Assembly: GCA_017592665.1 (NCBI GenBank)
Contig: JAGFNW010000004.1
Coordinates: 309,251-373,250 of the forward strand
Direction of reading: 5' to 3'
Source: Streptosporangiaceae bacterium NEAU-GS5
GTDB taxonomy: Bacteria > Actinomycetota > Actinomycetes > Streptosporangiales > Streptosporangiaceae
DNA length: 64,000 bases
The notes beneath the pieces are model-generated. The model saw only the letters and a list, made by a program, of their open reading frames with translations, was not told where the DNA came from and ran no database searches. Numbering within the stretch: the stretch's first letter is position 1; each line of letters begins with the position of its first letter. Below, piece by piece: positions 20,369 through 27,772 of the stretch. Made by a program: the position numbers and the translations under genes.

Positions 20369-21556
20369 ATGAAGCGCACCATCGCCATTGGTGGCCTCGT
20401 CGCCACCGCTGGCCTCCTGGCCTCGGCCCTGTCGGCTCCGGCGCAGGCCGCGCCTGGTGGCGCCACTGTGTCCGGCTCGACGTTCTCCGCCAAGAGTGCT
20501 TGGGGGGAGGTCTTCTTCTGGACCATCAACAACTTCAAGGCCCTGAAGGACGCGACGGAGTACCACCCCGACTACAAGGTGAGCTCGCACACCGCTCGCC
20601 TCAAGTCGACCGGTGGCCCGTCCGCCGACAGCAAGCCTGGCGTTGTTGCCCCGATCGGTGAAGAGGGCAAGCCTTCGGCCAAGGTCAAGAACATCAACCT
20701 GCCGAAGACCACCGGCAAGGTGTTCTTCTGGCGGGACGGGCACCCCTACTGGTGCTCGGCCACCTCGGTGCAGTCCCACTACCACAACCTGGTCGCGACC
20801 GCTGGTCACTGCGTCTACAACACGGACGACGACAACCACGTGCTCGACCACTGGGTGTTCGTGCCCGGTTACTACCAGGGCAAGGCTCCTTGGGGCATCT
20901 ACGCCGCCAAGGCCGCTTACACCCACTACGACTTCGACGTCTACGAGGACTTCGACCGCGACTACGGTTTCGTCTCGGTCTACAACGGCCTCAAGGTCCG
21001 TCAGGTCTACTGGGTCGACGCGGAGCACAAGCGTCAGTGGGACGCCTACCTCGGGCCGAAGTGGACGTACAACAACAAGTGGTGGTACGTCGTTCTCGAG
21101 GACGTCGGCCGTCTCGGCGACAACGTGGGCGGGCAGGGCTTCGCTTACAACATCGCTCCGGGCAAGGCCGTCTTCACGTTCGGCTACCCGGCCGGCGAGC
21201 ACCCCGACGGCGACAAGCCGTACTCCGGCATCACGCCGAAGTGGTGCTACGGCAAGACCGCGAAGAACGTTGTCAACTCGGCCCTGAAGATCGAGGAGCA
21301 GATCGCGCTCAAGTGCTCTGTCACCTACGGTTACGACGGCGCGCCGTGGCTGTACCGCTACAGCAACAACAAGCGCACCGGTTACGTGAACGGTGTCACC
21401 TCGACCTTCATCGACGCTGACGGCAACAACCGCTACGACTACATCGGCTCGCCGTTCTTCGACGGTGAGACCTACGGTGTCTACGCGACCGCCGCCAACG
21501 TCTGGTCCGGCAGCATCCTGCCCAAGAACGTCCAGTGGCCGCCGCCGGCTGCCTAA
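20369..21556 (+). CDS. Secreted chymotrypsin-fold pseudoprotease, array copy 6 (Ser to Asp)
   Basis: 395 aa, ATG start at 20369. Signal peptide MKRTIAIGGLVATAGLLASA. His is kept (TAGHCVYN) and the triad Asp lies in DRDYGFVSVY. The nucleophile loop reads TYGYDGAPWLY with Asp323, so the flanking Ala and Gly are also changed (GASGGPW to GYDGAPW). The second Cys pair is present (KWCYG and LKCSV). The variable loop is rich in Trp and Tyr (KWTYNNKWWYVV). It has a short C-terminal extension (PKNVQWPPPAA). It contains many GCT and GGT codons, less GC-biased at third positions than copies 3-5. Confidence 0.87.
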   Translation: MKRTIAIGGLVATAGLLASALSAPAQAAPGGATVSGSTFSAKSAWGEVFFWTINNFKALKDATEYHPDYKVSSHTARLKSTGGPSADSKPGVVAPIGEEGKPSAKVKNINLPKTTGKVFFWRDGHPYWCSATSVQSHYHNLVATAGHCVYNTDDDNHVLDHWVFVPGYYQGKAPWGIYAAKAAYTHYDFDVYEDFDRDYGFVSVYNGLKVRQVYWVDAEHKRQWDAYLGPKWTYNNKWWYVVLEDVGRLGDNVGGQGFAYNIAPGKAVFTFGYPAGEHPDGDKPYSGITPKWCYGKTAKNVVNSALKIEEQIALKCSVTYGYDGAPWLYRYSNNKRTGYVNGVTSTFIDADGNNRYDYIGSPFFDGETYGVYATAANVWSGSILPKNVQWPPPAA

Positions 21557-21599
21557 GGACCGAATTGGGACTAGGACGCTGACGAGCTAGTCCACACCT

Positions 21600-21640
21600 G
21601 AAAATGAGGCTCGGCTTCGGCCGGGTCTCATTTTCATTTT
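21600..21640 (+). terminator. Terminator after array copy 6
   Basis: GAAAATGAGGCTCGGC pairs with GCCGGGTCTCATTTTC around loop TTCG, followed by ATTTTC. The U-rich 3' side fits an intrinsic terminator. Confidence 0.85.
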
Positions 21641-21690
21641 CTCCCAGTTTTCCCTCAGTTTCGGACTCCTTTCGTGAGCGGGGATCACGA

Positions 21691-21756
21691 TATGGTGCTT
21701 GTCATCCCTTTACTGACGCATGGGGCGCAAGTGACGCCCCACGACAGCGCGAGGAG
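21691..21756 (+). promoter_or_regulatory. Promoter and conserved leader of array copy 7
   Basis: -10-like TATGGT (21691-21696), leader 21704-21743 and ribosome site GAGGAG (21751-21756). The stem is TGGGGCG against CGCCCCA, with the closing pair lost. Position 22/34 is G-C, compensating the A-U of copies 4, 5, 6 and 8. Upstream, TCGTGA and TCACGA (21672-21690) form a perfect inverted repeat with a 7-bp spacer, overlapping the -35 region. This copy has no distal Crp-type site. Confidence 0.72.
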
Positions 21757-21763
21757 CTCCCCC

Positions 21764-22843
21764 GTGAAAATCCGAGCACTGCTTCCCCTCGGCAGCGCGA
21801 TCGCGGCGACCGGTTTACTGGCCGCCGGAATGGCAGCCCCCGCCCAGGCCGCCAAACCCAAGTTCGCCATCGGCGCGAAGATGGCGAAGGCCTCGGGCGC
21901 CAAGGACATCGTCAAATTCTGGACGGCCGACGGCGGCGCGCACTTCAAGGCGGCCAAGTCGGCCTCGGTGGACTGGAAGCACGTCCCCAAGATCGTGTCC
22001 ACCGGCGGCCCTTCGGCCGACGGCCGGCCCACCGTCATCCCGGCCATCGGCGCCGAGAAGAAGGCCGCGGGCAAGTCGAAGAACCTCAACCTGCCCAAGA
22101 CGACCGGCGTCATCTTCTTCGTCGGCCGTGACGGTCAGGAGTACTTCTGCTCCGGCACGTCCATCCAGTCCAAGTACCACAACGTGGTGGCGACCGCGGG
22201 TCACTGCGCCTACGACACCGACCACGACAGCAACAACCTCGACGCCTGGGTGTTCGTGCCCGGCTTCTACGACGGCAAGGCCCCCTGGGGCGTGTACGTC
22301 GGCAAGCAGGCCTTCGTGCACTACGACTTCAACGTGTACGAGGACTACGACCGCGACTACGCCTTCGTGACGGTCTACAACGGCCTGAAGTGGGACTGGT
22401 CGAAGGACAGGGCCGTCGACGTCGGCCGGCTCGGGGACAACGTGGGCGGGCAGGGCTTCGCCTACAACCTCCCGCTCGGCCAGAAGGTCCTTTCCATCGG
22501 CTATCCCGGTGGCCCGCACCCCGACGGGGACCGGCCGTTCTCCGGCTGGCGTCCCAAGTGGTGCTACGGCACGACCTCGGGCCGCGTGGTGGCCAAGGAG
22601 TTCAAGGTCTCGGAGCAGATCGCCATCAAGTGCTCGATGACGCAGGGCGCCTCCGGCGGTCCCTGGCTGCTCAAGTACAAGAGCGCGAGCCGGCTCGGCT
22701 ACATCAGCGGCGTGACCAGCCTGGTGGCCGACTTCGACGGCAACGACCGGATCGACGCCAACACCTCGCCGTACTTCGACGGTGAGACGGCCGCCGTCTA
22801 CAAGGCCGCGGCCGCCGTCTGGTCCGGCAAGCTGCCCCTGTAG
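21764..22843 (+). CDS. Secreted V8/trypsin-like serine protease, array copy 7
   Basis: 359 aa, GTG start at 21764. Signal peptide MKIRALLPLGSAIAATGLLA. The triad is intact: His in TAGHCAYD, Asp in DRDYAFVTVY and Ser297 in TQGASGGPWLL. The second Cys pair is present (KWCYG and IKCSM). It has the shortest variable loop of the copies that carry the leader. It is the only leader-bearing copy with a fully canonical GASGGPW motif, so it is the likely active protease among copies 3-8. Confidence 0.89.
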   Translation: MKIRALLPLGSAIAATGLLAAGMAAPAQAAKPKFAIGAKMAKASGAKDIVKFWTADGGAHFKAAKSASVDWKHVPKIVSTGGPSADGRPTVIPAIGAEKKAAGKSKNLNLPKTTGVIFFVGRDGQEYFCSGTSIQSKYHNVVATAGHCAYDTDHDSNNLDAWVFVPGFYDGKAPWGVYVGKQAFVHYDFNVYEDYDRDYAFVTVYNGLKWDWSKDRAVDVGRLGDNVGGQGFAYNLPLGQKVLSIGYPGGPHPDGDRPFSGWRPKWCYGTTSGRVVAKEFKVSEQIAIKCSMTQGASGGPWLLKYKSASRLGYISGVTSLVADFDGNDRIDANTSPYFDGETAAVYKAAAAVWSGKLPL

Positions 22844-22854
22844 TGGGCGACTCT

Positions 22855-22891
22855 CTCTGGAAGGGGCCTCGCGCCCCTTCCAGAGGGGTTT
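22855..22891 (+). terminator. Terminator after array copy 7
   Basis: A perfect 13-bp stem (CTCTGGAAGGGGC against GCCCCTTCCAGAG) has the loop CTCGC, followed by GGGGTTTTAG. The rest of 22844-23219 holds a Crp-type palindrome, a spacer with no recognisable feature and the copy 8 promoter. Confidence 0.88.
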
Positions 22892-22930
22892 TAGACGCGC
22901 TCGGCGCGTGCATCGGTGCCGCAGGACGAA

Positions 22931-22946
22931 TGTGATATATGTCACA
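22931..22946. promoter_or_regulatory. Crp-type palindrome upstream of array copy 8
   Basis: TGTGATATATGTCACA matches TGTGA-N6-TCACA exactly. It lies about 222 bp upstream of the predicted copy 8 start. Confidence 0.58.
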
Positions 22947-23148
22947 CAGCCGAGGTGCAACTTTTCCGGCCCCACCTGCGAGGCCCCGCTCTGAAACCGG
23001 CCATCTACCTGGCCATCTGCGGAAATATCACCGTTTCATCTCAGGACTCTGAGAGCCTCCTGGGGCCTTTTCGGTCACGGGAAGGTATCGGCCCGGCCAC
23101 CCCCCAGAAGCCTCATCCCTCGACTTCACGCTCACAAGATCAGCGCTG

Positions 23149-23213
23149 TAGCTTTTGACCATCCCTTTACTGACGCATGGGACGCAAGAGGCGTCCCACG
23201 ACAGCGCGAGGAG
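23149..23213 (+). promoter_or_regulatory. Promoter and conserved leader of array copy 8
   Basis: -10-like TAGCTT (23149-23154), leader 23161-23200 and ribosome site GAGGAG (23208-23213). The leader stem is perfect: TGGGACGC against GCGTCCCA, loop AAGAG. Confidence 0.75.
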
Positions 23214-23219
23214 CCCAAA

Positions 23220-24782
23220 TTGAACACCCGAGTTAAGCGCCTCCTGCTTCCTGTGGGCGGCGCGGTGACGGCTGCCGGTCTGCTGGGCGGAGCCCTGGTG
23301 AGCCCGGCCCAGGCCGCTGCTCCCGGTGGCGGCACGGTTGTCGGGGCCACGGTCCCGGCCTCCGACGCCGACGCCGCAGTGCGGTTCTGGCTGTGGTCGA
23401 GCGGTCGCGCCCTGCGTGACGCGATCGAGTATCACCCCGACTACAAGGTCGTCAAGCACACGGACCGGCTCGTTTCGACCGGTGGCCCGTCCTCTGACGG
23501 CAAGGCCGGCATCATCCCCGCCATCGGCGAGGAAGGCAAGTCGTCCGCCACGGTGAAGAACGTGAACCTGCCGAAGACCGTCGGCAAGGTCTTCTTCCTC
23601 ATCGGCAACCAGCCGTACTGGTGCACGGCGTCCTCCGTGCAGTCGCAGTACCACAACGTGGTGGCCACGGCCGGCCACTGTGCCTACAACACCGACCGGG
23701 ACCGTCACGTCCTGGACAGGTGGGTGTTCGTGCCCGGTTACTACCAGGGCAAGGCACCGTGGGGCATCTACGTGGGCAAGCAGGCCTTCGTGCACTACGA
23801 CTTCGACGTGTACGAGGACTACGACCGCGACTACGCCTTCGTCACCGTGTACAACGGCGTGGGCGGCTACGGCTGGCAGGTCGTGCCCTACGAGTACGGC
23901 CGCCGCTTCACCGGCGAGAAGAAGGTCGAGGACGCCGTCAAGGTGTCCGCGGCCGAATACCGGGCGCACGGCTGGAGCAAGCAGTACTTCCTCGATGGTC
24001 CCATCACCAAGACCACCTGGAAGGACCCGGAGAAGACCTTCGTCGGCAAGAAGTACGGCAAGGTCGAGTGGTACGAGGTGAGCCAGCCGGACTACGAAGC
24101 CGCTCCTGACGTGGAGCGGGTCGGCGATGTGAGTGGTCCGGTGAAGGGCAAGGAAGAGGTCTCCAAGGACAAGTGGGACCACTACACCGGCCCCGGCACG
24201 AAGACGTCTGAAGGCGAAGGCGACGCGACGAAGTACTTCATCGTCCACTACGCCCTTCGCCAGTGGTACCACCAGCAGGCGTACAAGATCACGAAGTACC
24301 GCATCCTGATCCTCAAGGACGTCGGCCGCCTCGGCGACAACGTCGGCGGCCAGGGCTTCGCGTGGAACCAGAAGGTGGGCGCGGGCGCGGTGTACGTGTT
24401 CGGCTACCCGGCGGCCGAGCACCCTGACGGCAACAAGCCGTACAGCGGTGTGACGCCGAAGTGGTGCTATGGCAAGCCGAGCCGTACGGTCACCGACGCC
24501 AAGCTGAAGATCGAGGAGCAGATCGCCCTGAAGTGCGCGTTCACCGCGGGCGCTGACGGCGGTCCGTGGCTGCTCAAGTACAAGAGCGCCACGCGTCTGG
24601 GTTTCCTGAACGGCGTCACCAGCGCCTTCGGCGACGCTGACAAGAACGGCCGGATCGACCTGGTCACGTCCGCGTACTTCGACGGCGAGACCGCCGCCGT
24701 GTACAAGGCCGCGGCCAGCAGCTGGTCCGGCAGCATTCTGCCGAAGTACAGCGACAACCAGACGCACCTCGTGCAGCACTAG
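23220..24782 (+). CDS. Secreted chymotrypsin-fold pseudoprotease with long insertion, array copy 8 (Ser to Asp)
   Basis: 520 aa, TTG start at 23220, about 130-150 residues longer than its paralogues. Signal peptide MNTRVKRLLLPVGGAVTAAG. His (TAGHCAYN) and Asp (DRDYAFVTVY) are present and the nucleophile position is Asp446 (TAGADGGPWLL). The second Cys pair is kept (KWCYG and LKCAF). The extra length is one insertion (about 218-365) in the variable loop between the triad-Asp strand and DVGRLGDNVGGQGF. It is rich in Lys, Tyr, Glu and Asp, with segments such as KYGKVEWYEVSQPDYE and KGKEEVSKDKWDHY. No cysteines occur in it. I do not recognise it as a known domain. Confidence 0.87.
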   Translation: MNTRVKRLLLPVGGAVTAAGLLGGALVSPAQAAAPGGGTVVGATVPASDADAAVRFWLWSSGRALRDAIEYHPDYKVVKHTDRLVSTGGPSSDGKAGIIPAIGEEGKSSATVKNVNLPKTVGKVFFLIGNQPYWCTASSVQSQYHNVVATAGHCAYNTDRDRHVLDRWVFVPGYYQGKAPWGIYVGKQAFVHYDFDVYEDYDRDYAFVTVYNGVGGYGWQVVPYEYGRRFTGEKKVEDAVKVSAAEYRAHGWSKQYFLDGPITKTTWKDPEKTFVGKKYGKVEWYEVSQPDYEAAPDVERVGDVSGPVKGKEEVSKDKWDHYTGPGTKTSEGEGDATKYFIVHYALRQWYHQQAYKITKYRILILKDVGRLGDNVGGQGFAWNQKVGAGAVYVFGYPAAEHPDGNKPYSGVTPKWCYGKPSRTVTDAKLKIEEQIALKCAFTAGADGGPWLLKYKSATRLGFLNGVTSAFGDADKNGRIDLVTSAYFDGETAAVYKAAASSWSGSILPKYSDNQTHLVQH

Positions 24783-24841
24783 TCAGGTCCACCCTCGGGC
24801 CGCGCCAAGGTGCCTGGACGCGGATGAGGTAGCAACAAAGG

Positions 24842-24880
24842 CGGGGCCCGGCTTTCCAACGGCCGGGCCCCGTCGCTTTT
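24842..24880. terminator. Terminator between array copy 8 and the convergent malic enzyme gene
   Basis: A perfect 11-bp stem (CGGGGCCCGGC against GCCGGGCCCCG) is followed by GTCGCTTTT. It sits between convergent genes and closes the array. Confidence 0.82.
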
Positions 24881-24890
24881 CGCGGAAGGG

Positions 24891-26054
24891 TCAGATCCTG
24901 GCGACGCCGTCGAGGCGGGCCTGGGCGGCCACGGCGTCGGCCACGGTCGGCGCGACCCGCGGGTCGAACGGCGACGGGATCACGTGATCCGCGGTCGGCG
25001 CCTCGATCACGGCGGCCAGCGCGTCGGCGGCGGCCACCTTCATGTTCTCGGTGATCTCGCGGGCCCGCACGTCGAGCGCGCCGCGGAAAACCCCGGGGAA
25101 GGCCAGCACGTTGTTGATCTGGTTGGGGAAGTCGGAGCGGCCGGTGGCCACCACCTGGGCGTGCCGGCGCGCGATCGCGGGGTCGATCTCCGGCGTCGGG
25201 TTGGACAGGGCGAACACGATCGAGCCGGCCGCCATCGAGGCGATGGCCTGCTCGGACACGGTCGACCCGGACAGACCGATGAACACGTCGGCGCCGGCGA
25301 GCGCGCTCTCCGTGGAGCCCCTCAGGCCGGCCTTGTTGGTCTCGCGGGCCAGGGCGCCCTTGACGCCGCCGCGCTCCTCGTCGATCAGGCCCTTGCTGTC
25401 GGAGACCGCGATGTCGCCGACCCCGGCGTTGAGCAGGATGCGGGTGACGGCCACGCCGGAGGCGCCCGCGCCGGCGACGACCACGCGGAGGTCGCCGAGC
25501 GGACGGCCGACGACCTGGGCCGCGTTCTTCAGCGCGGCGAGCGCGACGATGGCCGTGCCGTGCTGGTCGTCGTGGAAGACCGGGATGTCGAGCGCTTCGC
25601 GCAGCCGGGCCTCGACCTCGAAGCACCGCGGCGCGCTGATGTCCTCGAGGTTGATCCCGCCGAACGAGGGCGCCAGCCGGATCACCGTCTCCACCAGCTC
25701 GTCGACGTCGGTGCAGGCCAGGCAGATCGGCACCGAGTCGACGTTGCCGAACTCCTTGAACAGCAGCGCCTTGCCCTCCATGACGGGCATGGCCGCGGCC
25801 GGGCCGATGTCGCCGAGGCCGAGCACGGCCGTGCCGTCGGAGACCACGGCCACCACGTTGGACACCCATGTGTAGTCGTGGACGAGTTCGGGGGCGTCGG
25901 CGATGGCCGTGCAGACGCGGGCGACGCCCGGGGTGTAGGCCAAAGAGAGGTCGTCGGCGTCGCGGACCGGAATAGTCGATCGAATCTCCAGCTTGCCACC
26001 GCGGTGCAGCGCGAATGCCGGATCCAGATCGAGCGTTTCGAGGGAAGCGGTCAT
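24891..26054 (-). CDS. NAD(P)-dependent malic enzyme
   Basis: 387 aa from the ATG at 26054 (MTASLETLDL). It catalyses oxidative decarboxylation of malate to pyruvate. Visible motifs are the N-terminal LSLAYTPGVARVC with the catalytic Tyr, the metal/active-site region FHDDQHGTAIVALAALKNA, the nucleotide loop VVAGAGASGVAVTRILL and FALSNPTPEIDP. The length of about 390 residues matches the short bacterial class without a phosphotransacetylase domain. It is monocistronic. Confidence 0.92.
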   Translation of the reverse strand: MTASLETLDLDPAFALHRGGKLEIRSTIPVRDADDLSLAYTPGVARVCTAIADAPELVHDYTWVSNVVAVVSDGTAVLGLGDIGPAAAMPVMEGKALLFKEFGNVDSVPICLACTDVDELVETVIRLAPSFGGINLEDISAPRCFEVEARLREALDIPVFHDDQHGTAIVALAALKNAAQVVGRPLGDLRVVVAGAGASGVAVTRILLNAGVGDIAVSDSKGLIDEERGGVKGALARETNKAGLRGSTESALAGADVFIGLSGSTVSEQAIASMAAGSIVFALSNPTPEIDPAIARRHAQVVATGRSDFPNQINNVLAFPGVFRGALDVRAREITENMKVAAADALAAVIEAPTADHVIPSPFDPRVAPTVADAVAAQARLDGVARI

Positions 26055-26304
26055 TTGGGGACCCCAAGTCTTTCGAAGGCATGGCACCGCCAAGAGAACG
26101 AAGGCGCAGGCTTCGGTAGCCGCCGGCGGCCGTCGTCGTTGACGGTCGTCTCTCTTGAAGGGTTTCGGGGGTCACCCGTTTCTCGATTGTGCCACAGGAT
26201 GAGACGGCCGGTTCCGGACCCCCTGTTCAGAAAGCCCTGCCGATTTATCGGAGCGGGAATTCGTGTAATACTCGAAGTAGCCAAGCATCTCTTACAGGAG
26301 ACCG

Positions 26305-26826
26305 GTGGACCTCGCCTCTTACGCCGAGCTCGCGGTCCTGCTCGTCAACAGCGAGCTGAAGAACCTCGACGAGGCACGTGACCTATTGGCCGGCACCGGC
26401 CGCGGTGAAGCGGCCGGCCGGATCACCCGCCGTGACCTGGATTCGATCTGCGAGCTGCGGGAGGAGTTGCGCGGCGTGTTCGACGCCGCCGACGCCGACG
26501 ACGAATCCGATGTCGTGGAGCGGCTCAACGGCCTGCTCGTCCGGCACCCCGTGCATCCGCAGATCTCCGGCCATGACGGCCAGCCCTGGCACATGCACCT
26601 GACCGAGGGCGGCCGGGTGGCCGACACGGTCGCGGTCGGCTCGGTCATGGGCCTGGCGAGCGTGGTAACCAGCCTCGGCGTCGACCGTCTCGGCGTCTGC
26701 CAGGCCGCGCCGTGCCGCAACGCCTACCTCGACACCTCGACCAACCGGTCGCGCCGCTACTGCTCCGAGCGCTGCGCCAGCCGGGCCAACGTGGCCGCCT
26801 ACCGCGCCCGCCAGCGCGGCGCGTAG
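26305..26826 (+). CDS. CGNR zinc-finger protein
   Basis: 173 aa, GTG start at 26305 after CAGGAGA. An ABATE-like N-terminal domain (about 1-125, LAVLLVNSELKNLDEARDLL) is followed by a C-terminal zinc finger, CQAAPCRNAYLD and YCSERCASRANVAAYRAR, with the four ligand cysteines of the CGNR family. These proteins are presumed stress-linked DNA-binding regulators in actinobacteria. A -10-like TAATAC lies about 30 bp upstream. The 3' end overlaps the convergent sodX gene by 28 bp. Confidence 0.88.
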   Translation: MDLASYAELAVLLVNSELKNLDEARDLLAGTGRGEAAGRITRRDLDSICELREELRGVFDAADADDESDVVERLNGLLVRHPVHPQISGHDGQPWHMHLTEGGRVADTVAVGSVMGLASVVTSLGVDRLGVCQAAPCRNAYLDTSTNRSRRYCSERCASRANVAAYRARQRGA

Positions 26827-27128
26827 CCCCGGCTCGGCGTCCACCGCGGCGGCCAGTAGCGGAACAGCACCCGTCCGACGATGTCCTCGTCCGGCATCGC
26901 GCCGAAATCCCAGCTGTCCTGCCGCCCGGACGCGGCCTGATTGTCGCTTTCCAGCCACCATCCTTCGTCGGTACGGCGGAACGCGCGTTTGATGATCAGC
27001 AGGTCGCCCCGGCGCGCGATCACGACGTCGCCTGCGCGGACTGCCGCGCCACGCCGTACCACGAAGCAGTCTCCTGGCCGCAGGCCCGGCAGCATCGATT
27101 CGCCCGAGACGCGGACGGTGATGAACAT
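26799..27128 (-). CDS. sodX: Nickel-SOD maturation protease (S26 signal-peptidase-like)
   Basis: 109 aa from the ATG at 27128, with AGGA 6-9 nt upstream. The protein has the S26 catalytic dyad: Ser in VSGESMLPGLRPGD and Lys in LLIIKRAF. It lacks a membrane anchor, as expected for SodX, which cleaves the SodN leader in the cytoplasm. The divergent pairing with sodN, start to start 73 bp apart, supports the assignment. A TTG two codons upstream is a possible alternative start. Confidence 0.9.
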   Translation of the reverse strand: MFITVRVSGESMLPGLRPGDCFVVRRGAAVRAGDVVIARRGDLLIIKRAFRRTDEGWWLESDNQAASGRQDSWDFGAMPDEDIVGRVLFRYWPPRWTPSRGYAPRWRAR

Positions 27129-27162
27129 CGGCAATCCTGTGGGCAGTAGGGTCGGTAACCGT

Positions 27163-27190
27163 AGTCAGTCTGAGGATCAGTCAGTCTGAG
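27163..27190. promoter_or_regulatory. Tandem 12-bp direct repeat in the sodX-sodN intergenic region
   Basis: AGTCAGTCTGAG occurs at 27163-27174 and again at 27179-27190, a 16-bp period, ending just before the sodN ribosome site. It does not resemble the Nur-type TTGCAA motif known in streptomycetes. Confidence 0.5.
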
Positions 27191-27201
27191 AAAGGATTCC
27201 G

Positions 27202-27588
27202 ATGCTCGCACAGTATGTAGCCTCGGCCCACTGCGATCTGCCGTGCGGGGTCTACGACCCGGCTCAGGCGCGGATCGAGGCCGAGTCCGTCAAGGCGATC
27301 ATGGAAAAGTACGCGGCCAACGAGGACCCGGTGTTCCGGTCCCGGGCGCTCACCATCAAGGAGGAGCGCGCGGAGCTGGTCAAGCACCACCTGTGGGTGC
27401 TGTGGACCGACTACTTCAAGCCGCCGCACCTCGAGCAGTATCCGCAGCTGCACCAGCTGTTCTGGGACGCGACCAAGCTGGCCGGCGCGGCCGGGGCCAA
27501 GGGCACGGTCGACGTGAACAAGGCCGAGGACCTGCTCGGAAAGATCGACGAAATCGCGAAGATCTTCTGGGAGACCAAGGCCGCCTGA
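27202..27588 (+). CDS. sodN: Nickel superoxide dismutase precursor
   Basis: 128 aa, ATG at 27202 after AAAGGA. A nine-residue leader (MLAQYVASA) precedes the nickel hook HCDLPCGVYDP, with His10, Cys11 and Cys15 as the metal ligands after cleavage. The remainder (YDPAQARIEAESVK, KEERAELVKHHLWVLWTDYF) is typical of the four-helix NiSOD subunit. The leader is shorter than the 14 residues of streptomycete SodN. It dismutes superoxide in the cytoplasm. Confidence 0.96.
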   Translation: MLAQYVASAHCDLPCGVYDPAQARIEAESVKAIMEKYAANEDPVFRSRALTIKEERAELVKHHLWVLWTDYFKPPHLEQYPQLHQLFWDATKLAGAAGAKGTVDVNKAEDLLGKIDEIAKIFWETKAA

Positions 27589-27605
27589 GGCTTGCGCTTT
27601 CCGTA

Positions 27606-27632
27606 GGCCCCGCGTGGACGACACGCGGGGCC
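27606..27632 (+). terminator. Terminator after sodN
   Basis: A perfect 11-bp stem (GGCCCCGCGTG against CACGCGGGGCC) with loop GACGA, without a U-tract. Confidence 0.75.
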
Positions 27633-27772
27633 CCGGCGATTTCCGGGCGCATGACGTGCCAATTGCGCGGAACTTCCGACAAGATCACCCAGCTCGGCGC
27701 GTCCCAGCCCACCAACCCGGGTGGACTGGCGGTAGGTTGCAACCAGCGGCAGACGAACCAATGAGGAGGACT

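Noticed and set aside
21720..21734. A short leader peptide encoded in the array leaders
   Set aside because: The ATG opens frames of very different length (four codons in copy 7, about 19 in copy 8) with no shared peptide or attenuator structure.
17259..24782. Sequencing error as the source of the Ser to Asp changes
   Set aside because: Each needs two substitutions, occurs in four genes, and reading frames are otherwise intact.
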